Source: Chloroflexota bacterium (GTDB lineage Bacteria > Chloroflexota > Dehalococcoidia > DSTF01 > RBG-16-68-14). From it: 32,348 nucleotides of DNA. The position numbers and the translations under genes are program-made. The DNA is taken from positions 1-32,348 of the forward strand of contig QIFC01000114.1 of the NCBI GenBank assembly GCA_003228685.1. Reading direction: 5' to 3'. The notes below the pieces were generated by a model. It did not search any database. It saw only the letters and a program-made list of their open reading frames with translations, and had not been told where the DNA came from. Shown piece after piece: positions 1 through 8,407 of this stretch; position 1 is the stretch's first letter; each line of letters starts with the position of its first letter.

Positions 1-1104
1 CTCTACATCGCGCACTTCGAAACCCGCGCTCTCGGCGATGAGGTTGGCCTCGCTTACAGGCACCAGTTCACCATCAGGGAAGATGTACCGTCGCGCAAAC
101 GAGCCCACCCCGATGATCCGCTGGTTGACGAAGTTCTGCCATTGAGACGACTTCCTGGCACGCTCGCGCCCGCCGCTAGTGAAATGCAGCACGGGCGCGC
201 GGCCGGAGATACCGTGATTGAGGAACAGGCCTCCCGGTTTGAGTAGGCGGTAGGCCTGAGCAAAGTAGGCCGGCAGCTGGCTCCGGCCTACGTGCTCAAA
301 CATACCCACGCTGACTATCTTATCGAAGGATTCATCTGCCAGGTCGCGATAGTCCAGGAGCTTCACACTGACTCCATCCACCGGGCGAGCCTGGGCGTAC
401 TCGACCTGTTTCGCGCTAAGCGTGACGCCGAGAACTTCTACACCGTGTCTCTCCGCAGCGTAAGCGCCCAGGCCTCCCCACCCACAGCCGATGTCCAGCA
501 GCCGTTCGCCGGGCCGGAGGCGAAGCTTGCGGCAGATGAGTTCCAGCTTGCGTTCCTGCGCGGCGTTCAGGTCTTCCGCGCCGGTGGGGAAGTAACCGCA
601 CGAGTATTGCATGCGCTGGTCGAGCCACAGGGCATAGAATTCATTTCCCACATCGTAGTGGTACTGAACGGCGGCGCGGTCCCGCTCACGGGTGTGAAGT
701 TTTCCCTGCGGGCGGGCTGGCCCTCGGCCCACCGGCCGGACTGGGCTGGATTTGGGAAGGCCACGGATTGATCGAGTCAGGGCCACGATATCGCCCAGAG
801 AGAATCGCCGGTTGAGGGAAGCGTCGATCAGCGAAAACGCGGCAAAAACATCCCCCTCAATGTCAAGGTCGCCGTAGATGTAGGCCTCGCCTAGCGAGAG
901 TTCAAAGGGTGGCCTAAACATAAGCCGTAAAGCGCCAGGATGCTTGAGGACCAACCCGAACGCCGGGTTGGCGGCGCCAGGCAGTTCGGTACCATCCGGC
1001 AGACGCACGGCGAACGTGCGGGGCGGCGGAAAGAGGCGATCGATCAGGGGGGCGATCCGACCCAAGACAAAACTAGCGGCTGGGAGTGATTGAGTTTGAG
1101 ACAT
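1..1104 (-). CDS. Cyclopropane-fatty-acyl-phospholipid synthase family methyltransferase (C-terminus beyond window)
   Basis: SAM-dependent methyltransferase of the CFA synthase / mycolic-acid cyclopropane synthase family, expected to add a methylene or methyl group to double bonds of membrane lipid acyl chains at the inner face of the membrane. The frame is open for 368 codons and runs off the left edge, so the last part of the family's usual ~400 residues is missing. The N-terminal ~110 residues form the accessory domain seen in bacterial CFA synthases. HYDVGNEFYALWLD (149-162) and MQYSCGYF (165-172) are family signatures, and LLDIGCGWG (202-210) is the SAM-binding motif I. The start ATG at 1104 has GGAGG five bases upstream. 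It lies 140 bp downstream of the copper block on the same strand and may be a separate unit. The family is clear; the exact lipid modification is not. Confidence 0.9.
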   Translation of the reverse strand, partial: MSQTQSLPAASFVLGRIAPLIDRLFPPPRTFAVRLPDGTELPGAANPAFGLVLKHPGALRLMFRPPFELSLGEAYIYGDLDIEGDVFAAFSLIDASLNRRFSLGDIVALTRSIRGLPKSSPVRPVGRGPARPQGKLHTRERDRAAVQYHYDVGNEFYALWLDQRMQYSCGYFPTGAEDLNAAQERKLELICRKLRLRPGERLLDIGCGWGGLGAYAAERHGVEVLGVTLSAKQVEYAQARPVDGVSVKLLDYRDLADESFDKIVSVGMFEHVGRSQLPAYFAQAYRLLKPGGLFLNHGISGRAPVLHFTSGGRERARKSSQWQNFVNQRIIGVGSFARRYIFPDGELVPVSEANLIAESAGFEVRDVE

Positions 1105-1243
1105 CGAGACCTCCGAACGGATCGTGTGAACTGAGAAGCGCTGAGGTAGTGGCCCCCCTGTGGCAAGCTAGACGACACCCAGACCACCTTCGACTTTGTC
1201 CCTCACATGCCAAGCTCCGCTGCTACTTCACGATCAGCGACGC

Positions 1244-1259
1244 ACCTCACTAGTGAGGT
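1244..1259. promoter_or_regulatory. Perfect 16-bp palindrome between the YHS gene and the CFA-synthase gene
   Basis: ACCTCACT followed directly by AGTGAGGT is an uninterrupted 16-bp palindrome. It begins at the base after the YHS stop codon and lies 140 bp upstream of the CFA synthase start. As RNA it gives a 6-bp stem with a CTAG loop, but no T-run follows on the minus strand, so it is a poor intrinsic terminator. An operator for the downstream gene is equally possible. Function is inferred from symmetry and position only. Confidence 0.4.
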
Positions 1260-1412
1260 TCAGGTGGCCGTGTAACGCTTCGGGTCGGCCTTGAACTTCT
1301 CGTGACAGACTGTAGAGCAGAAGTAGTACTCTTTCCCATCGTGCGTTTCGCTTCCGGCGGCGGCGTCCGAGGCGAGATTCATCCCGCAAACTGGGTCGAT
1401 TACTGTTGGCAT
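1260..1412 (-). CDS. YHS domain protein, 50 aa
   Basis: A free-standing YHS domain, a small metal-associated fold often encoded beside, or fused to, copper P-type ATPases. The signature is complete: DPVCGM near residues 6-11, a YYFCS element in the middle, then CHEKF and a conserved DPKRY near the C-terminus. The invariant cysteines could bind copper or another soft metal. The start ATG at 1412 is chosen because AAGGAG sits eight bases upstream; a longer frame reading through from 1637 overlaps copA and has no family support before this Met. It is the last gene of the copper block, 73 bp after the copA stop. A metallochaperone or metal-sensing role for copA is inferred from context. Confidence 0.88.
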   Translation of the reverse strand: MPTVIDPVCGMNLASDAAAGSETHDGKEYYFCSTVCHEKFKADPKRYTAT

Positions 1413-1485
1413 TGAACTTTCTCCTTTTGTACTTGCGTCCTCTATGGTTGGTTCTTGTCGTGTTCTAGGCGCTCCTAGCGCCGTT

Positions 1486-4197
1486 TCAGCGGAACTGGTT
1501 GAGTCGCAGCGCGTTCGAGAGCACTGAAAGTGAACTCGCCGCCATCGCGACGGCCGCGATTGCGGGATTGAGCAACACGCCGATGAGCGGGAAGAGCACG
1601 CCTGCGGCGATCGGGATGCCGCCGGTGTTGTAGACATAGGCGAAGAACAGGTTCTGGCGGATGTTGCGCATCGTGGCGCGGCTCAGACGTATCGCTGTGA
1701 CGATGCCCATCAGGTCTCCGCTGACGAGCGTAATGTCGGCCGCCTCCATCGCCACGTCCGTGCCGGAGCCGATGGCGAGCCCGACATCGGCCTGCGCCAG
1801 GGCGGGCGCATCGTTGATGCCATCGCCCACCATCCCCACTAACTTGCCTTCTTGTTGCAGCTTCTTCACTTCGTTCGCCTTGTCTTCGGGCAGCACTTCG
1901 GCCAGGACGCGATCGACGCCCACCTGCTTCGCTACCGCGTCTGCCGTACGCCGGTTGTCGCCGGTGATCATCACGACTTCGACCCCGAGCTCCCTGAGTT
2001 CGGCAATGGCCGCCGCGGAGGTCTCCTTGACGGTGTCGGCGACCGCAACGATCCCGGCTGCCTGGCCATCAACGGCGATGAACATGGGCGTCTTTCCTTC
2101 GTCGGCAAGAACTTGCCCGCGCTCGTCCAGGCCGTTCAGCGAGATGCTCCGGTCGGTCATCAGCTTCTGGTTGCCGGCGAGCACCTTGCGGCCATCGACT
2201 GAGACCTCTATGCCATGACCGGGGATCGCCTCGAAATCCGTCGGCTCGACGAGGTCGAGGCCGCGTTCCTGGGCTCCGTTGACGATGGCCTCCGCCAGCG
2301 GGTGCTCGGAACTGCGCTCGGCGGACGCGACGAGCCTCAGCAGCTCCTGTTCTTCCATGTCGTTGGTGGTGACGACGTCTGTGAGCGAAGGCTGTCCCCG
2401 AGTGATCGTGCCGGTTTTGTCCAGGATGACCGCCTTCAACTGGTGCGTCATCTCCAGCGCCTCGGCGCTCTTAATCAGAATGCCCCGCTCCGCTCCCTTA
2501 CCCGTCGCCACCATGATGGACGTGGGCGTGGCCAGCCCGAGAGCGCATGGGCAGGCGATGATGAGCACCGCGACCGACGCCACGATCGCGAGGACGAGGG
2601 GGGTCTCCGGCGCTCCCAGATACCATCCGACGAAGGTAGCCATCGCGATGAAGATGACCGCGGGAACGAAGTAGCTCGTGACCCGATCCGCCAAGCGCTG
2701 GATAGGCGCCTTCGAGCCCTGGGCCTGCTCCACCAACTTGATGATCTGCGAAAGCATGGTGTCCTTGCCAACCTTGCTGGCGCGGAACTTGAAAGCTCCC
2801 GTCTTGTTGATGGTCGCTCCGATCACCTCTTCTCCCGCCGCCTTGGTCACGGGGAGACTCTCGCCGGTGACCATCGACTCGTCCAGCGTCGAACGGCCCT
2901 CCTCTATCACGCCATCCACAGGCACCTTCTCGCCGGGCCGGACGAGGATGACGTCCCCCACTTGCACCTGCTCGATCGGGATGTCTTGCTCCTGCCCGTC
3001 GCGCACCACGCGAGCGGTTTTCGCCTGCATGCCCATCAGCTTCTTGATCGCGGAGCTGGCTGCTCCCTTGGCTCGCGCTTCCAAGAGCCGTCCGAGCAAA
3101 ATCAAGGTGATGATGACAGCGGCTGTGTCGTAGTAGACCTGGATCTGGTCGGCAGGCAGCAACTGGTCGAAGAAGGTGGCGATCACGCTGTAGATGAGTG
3201 CGGCCGTCGTTCCGATCGTGATCAGGGTGTTCATGTCGGCCGTCCGGTTCTTCAGCGCAGCCCAGGTCGTGCGGTGGATCGGCCAGCCTACCCAGACGTA
3301 GACCGGCATCGTCAAGACGAAGAGCACCCAGAATTTGGTGAGAAACTCCGGCACGAAGCCGAACCATTCCGGGAAACTGCCAAAGAAGATGGGGATGGAA
3401 AGGATCGTACCAACTGCCACGCGAAGCGTGAGGTTGTTGACTTCCCGCCGGTGCGCTTCGGCCTCCTTATCCGCTGTCTCCTGAAGCGGCGCCTCCGCGT
3501 CGCGCAGTTGCGCCCCGTATCCGATGGCTTCCACCGCCGGTACAAGCTCGCCGGTCGATACCTGCCCGGGGTTGTAGATTACCTTCACCCGTTCCGCGGC
3601 GAAGTTGACGTCGACGCCTTCCACGCCCGGCAGCTTCTCCAGAGCCCGCTCGATGTTCACGACACAGGTCGGACAGCTGACACCGCCACCGAAGAGGGCG
3701 ATTTCGGCCTCGGCAGGCGCCCGGTCGATTCGGGGAGTCGCCTCATCCGCAGGCTGCTCCTCTTCGCGGCTGAACACCCCACCGGCGGTGTCGGGTGCTA
3801 CGGGGGTCTCCTCCGGCGCCGCTCCGTTGTCGGTCACGATTAGCTTGCCATGGATCATGCCCATCTGACAGCCAAAGTCAAACTCGCCGGCCTTGTCGGG
3901 CAGCAGCTCGACTGTCGCGGTCGCCATGGCAGGCAGACTCTTGCTGACATTGAAATCGGCGAAGATCACCCGGGATGTGCAGTCGGAGCCTTCGCGCCGG
4001 TCGAAATGGATCCGCAGCGGCACCCCCTTGCGCGCTTGGATAACGGCCGGCGAGTAGCCGCCCTGCACCACAACCGTGGCCTCCTGCACGCCTCCCGCCT
4101 GGGTCGTCTCGCTAGCCGTCCGGCTACCGAAGAAGAACCAGCCTAGGAGCGCGGCGATGGCCACCGCTCCGACGACTACGAGAATGTCAACTACCAT
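1486..4197 (-). CDS. copA: Copper-exporting P1B-type ATPase with N-terminal cupredoxin domain
   Basis: Exports Cu(I) across the cytoplasmic membrane using ATP. Order of parts in 903 residues: an N-terminal hydrophobic helix (4-23); a cupredoxin-like domain (about 40-123) ending in the copper-loop pattern C110-x-M-x-M-x-H116; a Pro/Glu-rich linker; an HMA domain (about 166-228) whose metal motif is S-C175-P-T-C178 instead of the usual MTCxxC; then the ATPase core with CPC (549-551) in the transport helix, the actuator TGE (444-446), phosphorylated D593 in DKTGT, the nucleotide-binding H632-P633, and GDGINDAP (791-798). YN (856-857) and MAASS (885-889) are the Cu(I) site residues of late helices in CopA. 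AAAGGAG precedes the ATG by eight bases. The neighbouring YHS and CsoR genes support copper. The cupredoxin plus extra helix is an unusual addition; it would put the cupredoxin outside the cell if the first helix spans the membrane. Confidence 0.95.
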   Translation of the reverse strand: MVVDILVVVGAVAIAALLGWFFFGSRTASETTQAGGVQEATVVVQGGYSPAVIQARKGVPLRIHFDRREGSDCTSRVIFADFNVSKSLPAMATATVELLPDKAGEFDFGCQMGMIHGKLIVTDNGAAPEETPVAPDTAGGVFSREEEQPADEATPRIDRAPAEAEIALFGGGVSCPTCVVNIERALEKLPGVEGVDVNFAAERVKVIYNPGQVSTGELVPAVEAIGYGAQLRDAEAPLQETADKEAEAHRREVNNLTLRVAVGTILSIPIFFGSFPEWFGFVPEFLTKFWVLFVLTMPVYVWVGWPIHRTTWAALKNRTADMNTLITIGTTAALIYSVIATFFDQLLPADQIQVYYDTAAVIITLILLGRLLEARAKGAASSAIKKLMGMQAKTARVVRDGQEQDIPIEQVQVGDVILVRPGEKVPVDGVIEEGRSTLDESMVTGESLPVTKAAGEEVIGATINKTGAFKFRASKVGKDTMLSQIIKLVEQAQGSKAPIQRLADRVTSYFVPAVIFIAMATFVGWYLGAPETPLVLAIVASVAVLIIACPCALGLATPTSIMVATGKGAERGILIKSAEALEMTHQLKAVILDKTGTITRGQPSLTDVVTTNDMEEQELLRLVASAERSSEHPLAEAIVNGAQERGLDLVEPTDFEAIPGHGIEVSVDGRKVLAGNQKLMTDRSISLNGLDERGQVLADEGKTPMFIAVDGQAAGIVAVADTVKETSAAAIAELRELGVEVVMITGDNRRTADAVAKQVGVDRVLAEVLPEDKANEVKKLQQEGKLVGMVGDGINDAPALAQADVGLAIGSGTDVAMEAADITLVSGDLMGIVTAIRLSRATMRNIRQNLFFAYVYNTGGIPIAAGVLFPLIGVLLNPAIAAVAMAASSLSVLSNALRLNQFR

Positions 4198-4249
4198 GAC
4201 TTGGACTCCTTTCGCCTCTCACCCGTGACGTAGGCGTGTTGCTGGCGTG

Positions 4250-4264
4250 AGCGCCGCTGGCGCT
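4250..4264. promoter_or_regulatory. Small inverted repeat between rhodanese gene and copA
   Basis: AGCGCC and GGCGCT are perfect 6-bp arms around a 3-base loop, in the 94-bp gap between the rhodanese stop and the copA start. A second GGCG/CGCC pair overlaps it. No T-run follows. It could be a processing or attenuation hairpin inside the operon, or chance in GC-rich DNA. Confidence 0.25.
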
Positions 4265-4291
4265 GTGGATCCCGCACCTCGCCCATCTCTT

Positions 4292-4762
4292 CTATGCCCC
4301 TGCTCCTGGCTTGCCGGGGATCACGGGCAGGCCGAGTGTCATCCAATCGTGCAGCCCGCCACGGTAATAGAGAATCCTTTCGGGCGGGTACCCAGCTTGA
4401 AGCAGGGAGCGGATGGCAATCGGCGATTGTCCACACTGCGGCCCGTTGCAAAAGAACACGGTTGGCTCGTCTTCAGCCAACTCATCGATGCGCGCGGCGG
4501 CCTCAGCGTAAGGAACGCTGGAGGCACCTGGTATGGTGGACGCCCGGTAGAAGTCAGACGTTCGAGAGTCCACCACGGGAAGGCCGCCCTCCAGATGGGC
4601 GATCACGTCAGGCTCCCCGACCGTGCGTACGCCTGCTGCCAGCTGCATCGGCTCAATCGTGCCCCAGGTTGTGTCCACCCGCACTAACCCAGGCTGGCCA
4701 GCGATTGGTTGCGGAACCATCTGCGGCGCCGTCGTTTTCTCAGTTCGCCGAATGGGTGTCAC
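4292..4762 (-). CDS. Rhodanese-like domain protein
   Basis: Single rhodanese domain (about residues 47-150 of 156), a sulfur-transfer fold that carries a persulfide on an active-site Cys. VVDSRTSDFY (63-72) matches the conserved domain start, and the active-site loop is C105-N-G-P-Q-C110, so a second Cys sits in the loop. There is no signal peptide, so a cytoplasmic location is expected. The start is GTG at 4762 with a GAGAAGG-type ribosome site upstream; no better in-frame ATG exists close by. Placed between a lipoprotein gene and copA in the same direction. A role in sulfur or thiol handling under copper stress is inference; the fold assignment is firm. Confidence 0.88.
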   Translation of the reverse strand: MTPIRRTEKTTAPQMVPQPIAGQPGLVRVDTTWGTIEPMQLAAGVRTVGEPDVIAHLEGGLPVVDSRTSDFYRASTIPGASSVPYAEAAARIDELAEDEPTVFFCNGPQCGQSPIAIRSLLQAGYPPERILYYRGGLHDWMTLGLPVIPGKPGAGA

Positions 4763-4799
4763 AGTTGGGCCTTCTCTCCGGCTCCGGCATCTCGCCGGC

Positions 4800-5219
4800 T
4801 TACTGGACCTGTCCTAACAGGTCGCGGATTATCTGTCCGATCTCGATGATGTGGTCGGCGTCGGCTTCTTCTTCAAAGTCGTTCTCCGCGTCATCCACTG
4901 CTTCGTCTAAGGCGGCGGCCTGATCCGGGTCGCTGGTCTCCAGGCCCTCGATGACCTCGTGCAACGGGTCGTGCGCGGCTTCAAACGCGGCCTCGGCCGC
5001 CGCAAGGTCCCCGCCTTCTGCGGCTACGATCATCGCGTCGATTTGGTCGATGGCCTCTTGCAGGCCGGATGTCGCGGCCGGCGTGTCGGAAGGAGCGACC
5101 GGCGTGTCGGTCGGGGACGCCGCGTCGTCTCCACCGCCACAGGCCGCGGCGAACCCAGCCAGGGCGAGCGCCAACACTGCGATGCCGATACCCGCAATCT
5201 TTCTAGATGTCCTGTTCAT
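4800..5219 (-). CDS. Acidic lipoprotein of unknown function
   Basis: A 139-residue secreted lipoprotein. Residues 8-26 form a signal peptide, ending in a lipobox with C27 followed by GGGDD, then a Thr/Pro/Ser-rich stalk to about residue 50. The mature domain is strongly acidic and helical (Glu/Asp/Ala heptad-like stretches) with His residues at HDPLHE and DHIIE, which could bind metal. The start ATG at 5219 follows AAAGGAG. I do not recognise a named family. Its position inside the copper block suggests an extracytoplasmic copper or electron-carrier partner, but that is context only. Confidence 0.75.
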   Translation of the reverse strand: MNRTSRKIAGIGIAVLALALAGFAAACGGGDDAASPTDTPVAPSDTPAATSGLQEAIDQIDAMIVAAEGGDLAAAEAAFEAAHDPLHEVIEGLETSDPDQAAALDEAVDDAENDFEEEADADHIIEIGQIIRDLLGQVQ

Positions 5220-5285
5220 GTCTCTGTCCTTTCTCCTTTGCTCATGTCCTCTTAGCTTGTCGTCCCGGATTTTCGAGACCCGGGC

Positions 5286-5828
5286 CTAGCTCCCTTCCGG
5301 GTCATCTGTCCGCTTCCCGCGTACCAGCAGCAGGCCCACGCCAGCCACGGTTAGAGCCGCCGCAAGAGCGACCACGCCGACAACCACGCCTGTCGACGCT
5401 TCGCGGTGGAATTCAATAGCTGCCTCGTGCTCGGCGGCGGCCTGTGGCTCTCCGGCCCCTTGGCTGATGCGGAAGTCCAGGAGAGCGCTGGCGTCGCTGT
5501 CCTGGGCCCGGATCCGGTACGAGCCAGGCGTAGCGGCGTCCGGAAGGGTCACGTCAATCTGGAAGGCCCCGTCCAGATCGGTGGCGGCCGTGCCGAGGAC
5601 GATGTCGCTGCTGATGCCCTCCAGCGTTAGTGAAACCTCCGAGTCTTCCTCGAAGCCCTCTCCCTCGATTTCGATCGTGGCGCCGGCGGCCGCGGGGTTA
5701 GGCGTGATAATGATCTCTGGATTGCCATGAGCGCTGGCCGAGCTGCCACCGACAGCGATCAACGTCACCAGGGCCAGGACTGCGACAAGCAGTGCAGATA
5801 GAAAGTTTCTTGGTATGTTCATCATCAT
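5286..5828 (-). CDS. Secreted, membrane-anchored Ig-like domain protein
   Basis: A 180-residue type I membrane protein. A signal peptide (about 8-33) ends in A31-S-A33, so the predicted mature N-terminus is His34 (HGNPEI). One beta-sandwich domain follows (about 36-125), with the G-A-T-I-E-I-E-G-x-G-F turn typical of Ig/IPT-like folds. An acidic linker leads to a transmembrane helix (about 146-168) and a short basic tail. The first of three consecutive Met codons at 5828 lies one base after the cytochrome b stop, so the two are probably translated together. A His exposed at the mature N-terminus is how CopC-type proteins hold Cu(II); sequence similarity to CopC is weak, so copper binding is only a suggestion. 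Confidence 0.7.
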   Translation of the reverse strand: MMMNIPRNFLSALLVAVLALVTLIAVGGSSASAHGNPEIIITPNPAAAGATIEIEGEGFEEDSEVSLTLEGISSDIVLGTAATDLDGAFQIDVTLPDAATPGSYRIRAQDSDASALLDFRISQGAGEPQAAAEHEAAIEFHREASTGVVVGVVALAAALTVAGVGLLLVRGKRTDDPEGS

Positions 5829-5829
5829 C

Positions 5830-6924
5830 TTAGTCCACCAAGTGCTCGGCCGGCGTCGTGACGGCGGCGTACGTGCCAAGTCCTATGACCACTGCGAGCG
5901 CGATTACCGCGATCCCTAAGACCACCCATTGCCGGCGAGTGGAGTTCACACGGAAACGATCCAGCAAAGGAACCGCGAGCAACGCTCCGATGAGAACGCC
6001 GGGTATCCAAAGCAACGACTCTAGGCCCCACCAGTTCTCGAAGGGATAGAGCCAGATGAAGAGCCAGGCCGGTTTTGTCACTTCAATGCCGGGCACCGGC
6101 GCCGGCCCGAGGGACGCAGCCCTGAAGATGCTGAGGACTGCGGCCAGTGCGGTCAGCAGCAGACCGTAGGCGACAATCTTCCGGACATGAACGTTGAAAT
6201 GCGACATTCCCTGCACCGTCTCACCCTGTTCGGCCGCTTGCAGCTTCTGCGAAAGCTCTGCCTCCTCGTCGCCGGGGCGGGGCGCGATGCCGTGGAATCG
6301 GATCAGGTAGAGGTGGCCGAGCACGAGCAGCGTGAGGATCGCCGGCAGGATGCTCGTATGGCTCGCGTAGACGCGGGCGAGCAGGCTGGTACTACGGGAG
6401 AATTCGCTGGTGAACCAGACGCCTAGGCTACCCAAGATGGTGCCGATTCCTTCGTTATGGCCCAACGCCTCGAACGCCTCTTGGTCCCACTTGAGGACGG
6501 TGCCGGTGAAGAAGAAGCCCATCATCACCACCAGCAGCCCCACGCCCACGGCCCACGTGACCTCTCGAGGGGCGCGGTAGGCGCCGTTGACCACCACTCG
6601 GATGAGGTGCAGCAACAGGGTGATCATCACGATATTCGCGGTCCAGAAGTGGACGCTGCGAACGAAATCGCCGAACCGCGCCTCGTTCACGATGTAGAAG
6701 ACGCTGGCATGCGCATCAGTCGGGTTCGGATGGTAGAACTGCGTCAAGTAGATGCCCGTAGCGATCAGGATGACGATCCCAAACAGCGTGATACCGCCTA
6801 GGACATAGGGGATCCCGTTTGCGTAGGACGGGACGTGGTAGGTCAGAGAACGAAGGCCCAGCCGTTCGTAGGCCCAATCCGTGGTCGCCCGCAGACCGTT
6901 ACGCGCTTCTTGTAACGTTGCCAT
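5830..6924 (-). CDS. Cytochrome b/b6-type di-haem membrane protein
   Basis: A 364-residue b-type cytochrome of the bc1/b6f family, expected to carry two haems in the cytoplasmic membrane and exchange electrons with quinone. Haem ligands are H92/H106 and H189/H204; the second pair is separated by 14 residues, as in cytochrome b6 rather than mitochondrial cytochrome b. About eight helices are visible, so the b6 part and the subunit-IV-like part are fused. The quinol-site motif that usually reads PEWY is PAWL (285-288). The start ATG at 6924 has AAGGGAG just upstream; an upstream ATG at 6954 is possible but lies inside csoR with no better site. It overlaps csoR by 26 bp. No Rieske or cytochrome c gene is present nearby, so its redox partner is unknown. 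Confidence 0.9.
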   Translation of the reverse strand: MATLQEARNGLRATTDWAYERLGLRSLTYHVPSYANGIPYVLGGITLFGIVILIATGIYLTQFYHPNPTDAHASVFYIVNEARFGDFVRSVHFWTANIVMITLLLHLIRVVVNGAYRAPREVTWAVGVGLLVVMMGFFFTGTVLKWDQEAFEALGHNEGIGTILGSLGVWFTSEFSRSTSLLARVYASHTSILPAILTLLVLGHLYLIRFHGIAPRPGDEEAELSQKLQAAEQGETVQGMSHFNVHVRKIVAYGLLLTALAAVLSIFRAASLGPAPVPGIEVTKPAWLFIWLYPFENWWGLESLLWIPGVLIGALLAVPLLDRFRVNSTRRQWVVLGIAVIALAVVIGLGTYAAVTTPAEHLVD

Positions 6925-7201
6925 CACACTCCCTTCGTTCGCTATGCAGTGCATAGACCTCTACGAGTTCCTCCATGCTCTGTTCCTCTCTTCCGTTGCG
7001 GATGACCGGGACGATGCAGGTTTCGAGGTGCGCCCGCAGGAGAAGCGCTTCCGTCCTCTGGATAGCGCGGCGGACGGCGTACGTCTGCCTGATGATCTCG
7101 ACACACAACTTGTGCCCTTCGATCATCCGCCGAATGCCGGCCAGATGGCCCTCCGTGTAAGCGAAGCGTCGTAGGAGCCTGTTGCGCATCGCCGTCTTCA
7201 T
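6899..7201 (-). CDS. csoR: CsoR-family copper-sensing transcriptional repressor
   Basis: A 100-residue all-helical DUF156 repressor that binds operator DNA as a tetramer and releases it when metal binds. The Cu(I) ligand triad is complete: C33, H58 and C62, with the same spacing (25 and 4) as the Cys-His-Cys of M. tuberculosis CsoR. The conserved GxLxGIxRMIE segment lies at 18-28. The start lies eight bases after the upstream methyltransferase stop, and the 3' end overlaps the cytochrome b gene. It most likely controls this operon, including copA about 2.7 kb downstream. I could not find a clear CsoR operator upstream by eye. Nickel- or sulfur-sensing relatives are excluded only by the ligand pattern and context. 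Confidence 0.88.
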   Translation of the reverse strand: MKTAMRNRLLRRFAYTEGHLAGIRRMIEGHKLCVEIIRQTYAVRRAIQRTEALLLRAHLETCIVPVIRNGREEQSMEELVEVYALHSERRECDGNVTRSA

Positions 7202-7208
7202 GCTCTCG

Positions 7209-8009
7209 TCAACCCTTCACTCCGGTGCACAAGAACGTCGTCCCCAAGTGCATGTCGCGGTAGGACATATCCGTTAGGTACGTTCCCATCACCTCGCTCC
7301 ACGGCCGCTCGTCAGAAAAGTTCACGCTGGGATCAGCCAATCCATACCGCTTTGTCAGCCACTCCAACACGGGAGAGAGTACGCGCACCGGCCCGCGAGC
7401 CTTCATCGTCTGCCAGTCCAGCACAGCGAAGCGCCCGCCTGCCTGCAAAAGACCGGCTGCGCTTGCGATGGCCTGTTGCCATCCCGGCACGAGCGACAGG
7501 CTGAAGGCGGCTACGGTGGCGTTCACCGGCCTCGCCACCAACGCGGCGACGTTCGCAGCATCGCCCCGTATGAAGGTGATGTTCTGCCACCCATGAGCCT
7601 CAACCTTGTTCGCAGCCTGCTCAAGCATGCTGGCTGTGTAGTCGAGCGCGATTAGACGCCCCTCCGGTCCGATCCGCTCTTCGATTAGAGGAAAGCTTAG
7701 CCCAGTGCCACAGCCGATGTCCAGAACCGTATCGCCAGCCTGGATATTCAGCGCTCTAATCGCAGCCTTTCTGTATCGCTGCACTGGATACAATGCCACC
7801 GCTGAGAAGAGCGCCGCGAGCTTGTCATACCTTGGAGCCTGTACGGTGTATTGCGCCAGTGCCTTGTCGGTGTACAGCGCGTGCTCCTGATACGTCAGCC
7901 GGCACTCCGAACAGACGAACCCAGTCTCCGGCGCTCGCTCTAGGCAGAACGGGCACGGGCTCACGACGACCTCTGCGTTCTTCGCCATCGTGCGTTTTCC
8001 AGTACCCAT
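7209..8009 (-). CDS. Zinc-ribbon class I SAM-dependent methyltransferase
   Basis: A 266-residue fusion of an N-terminal zinc ribbon (C19-x2-C22 and C33-x2-C36) with a UbiE/COQ5-like methyltransferase fold. VLDIGCGTG (95-103) is SAM-binding motif I, and an acidic ALDYT segment follows at the second strand. The substrate cannot be told; quinone, lipid or small-molecule methylation are all used by this group. Its ATG overlaps the DUF302 stop by one base (TAATG), so the two are translationally coupled. A second in-frame Met at residue 8 is an alternative start. csoR follows after seven bases. Confidence 0.85.
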   Translation of the reverse strand: MGTGKRTMAKNAEVVVSPCPFCLERAPETGFVCSECRLTYQEHALYTDKALAQYTVQAPRYDKLAALFSAVALYPVQRYRKAAIRALNIQAGDTVLDIGCGTGLSFPLIEERIGPEGRLIALDYTASMLEQAANKVEAHGWQNITFIRGDAANVAALVARPVNATVAAFSLSLVPGWQQAIASAAGLLQAGGRFAVLDWQTMKARGPVRVLSPVLEWLTKRYGLADPSVNFSDERPWSEVMGTYLTDMSYRDMHLGTTFLCTGVKG

Positions 8010-8407
8010 TACAAGTGCTCCAGAACACGCTGCAGGCGGGCTCGCGCCTCCTCACCGATCTCAATCAGCGCTGGATTCTCGGAGAGCCCGAGGGCAAACC
8101 TCGGGTCAAACGCTGTCACGACCGAGCCGCCATCGTCCTCGTACACCACCACGTTGCAAGGCAGCAGGAGGCCGACATCGATTTCGGTCTGCAACGCGCG
8201 GTACGCGAGCTGCGGGTTGCAGGCGCCAATGATGTCGTAGCGGCGGAAGTCCGTATCGAGCTTCTCGCGAAGTGTTTCCTTTACATCAATCTCTGTCAGG
8301 ACGCCAAACCCCTCATCCATTAGAGCGTCCTTGACGCGCTTCACCGCCTCAAAATAAGGAACCGAGAGGCGTCTCGTGAGGCCGTAGGTAGTCGTTGTCT
8401 TTTCCAT
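8009..8407 (-). CDS. DUF302 domain protein
   Basis: A 132-residue cytoplasmic protein matching DUF302 along its length: GFGVLTEIDVKETL near 33-46, then YDIIGACNPQLAYRAL, then the hallmark IGLLLPCNVVVYED-type segment (here VGLLLPCNVVVYED). The family is small, widespread in redox and metal-stress gene clusters, and has no assigned reaction; the conserved Cys residues in GACNP and PCNV could bind a ligand or metal. The ATG at 8407 has GAGAGGTGG upstream. The gene starts 59 bp inside the end of the SHOCT gene and ends overlapping the next methyltransferase. Confidence 0.88.
   Translation of the reverse strand: MEKTTTTYGLTRRLSVPYFEAVKRVKDALMDEGFGVLTEIDVKETLREKLDTDFRRYDIIGACNPQLAYRALQTEIDVGLLLPCNVVVYEDDGGSVVTAFDPRFALGLSENPALIEIGEEARARLQRVLEHL

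Noticed and set aside
292..771. 159-codon plus-strand open frame near the left edge
   Set aside because: Antisense to the CFA-synthase-like gene, whose minus-strand translation shows complete family motifs across the same bases.
2215..3843. 542-codon plus-strand open frame opposite copA
   Set aside because: It lies entirely antisense to the well-supported copA gene; its translation is His/Arg/Asp-rich with no fold signature, as expected for the complement of a GC-rich gene.
5220..5285. CCCGG/CCGGG arms as a terminator between the Ig-like and lipoprotein genes
   Set aside because: Only five base pairs, long loop and no T-run; more likely a chance pairing in GC-rich DNA.
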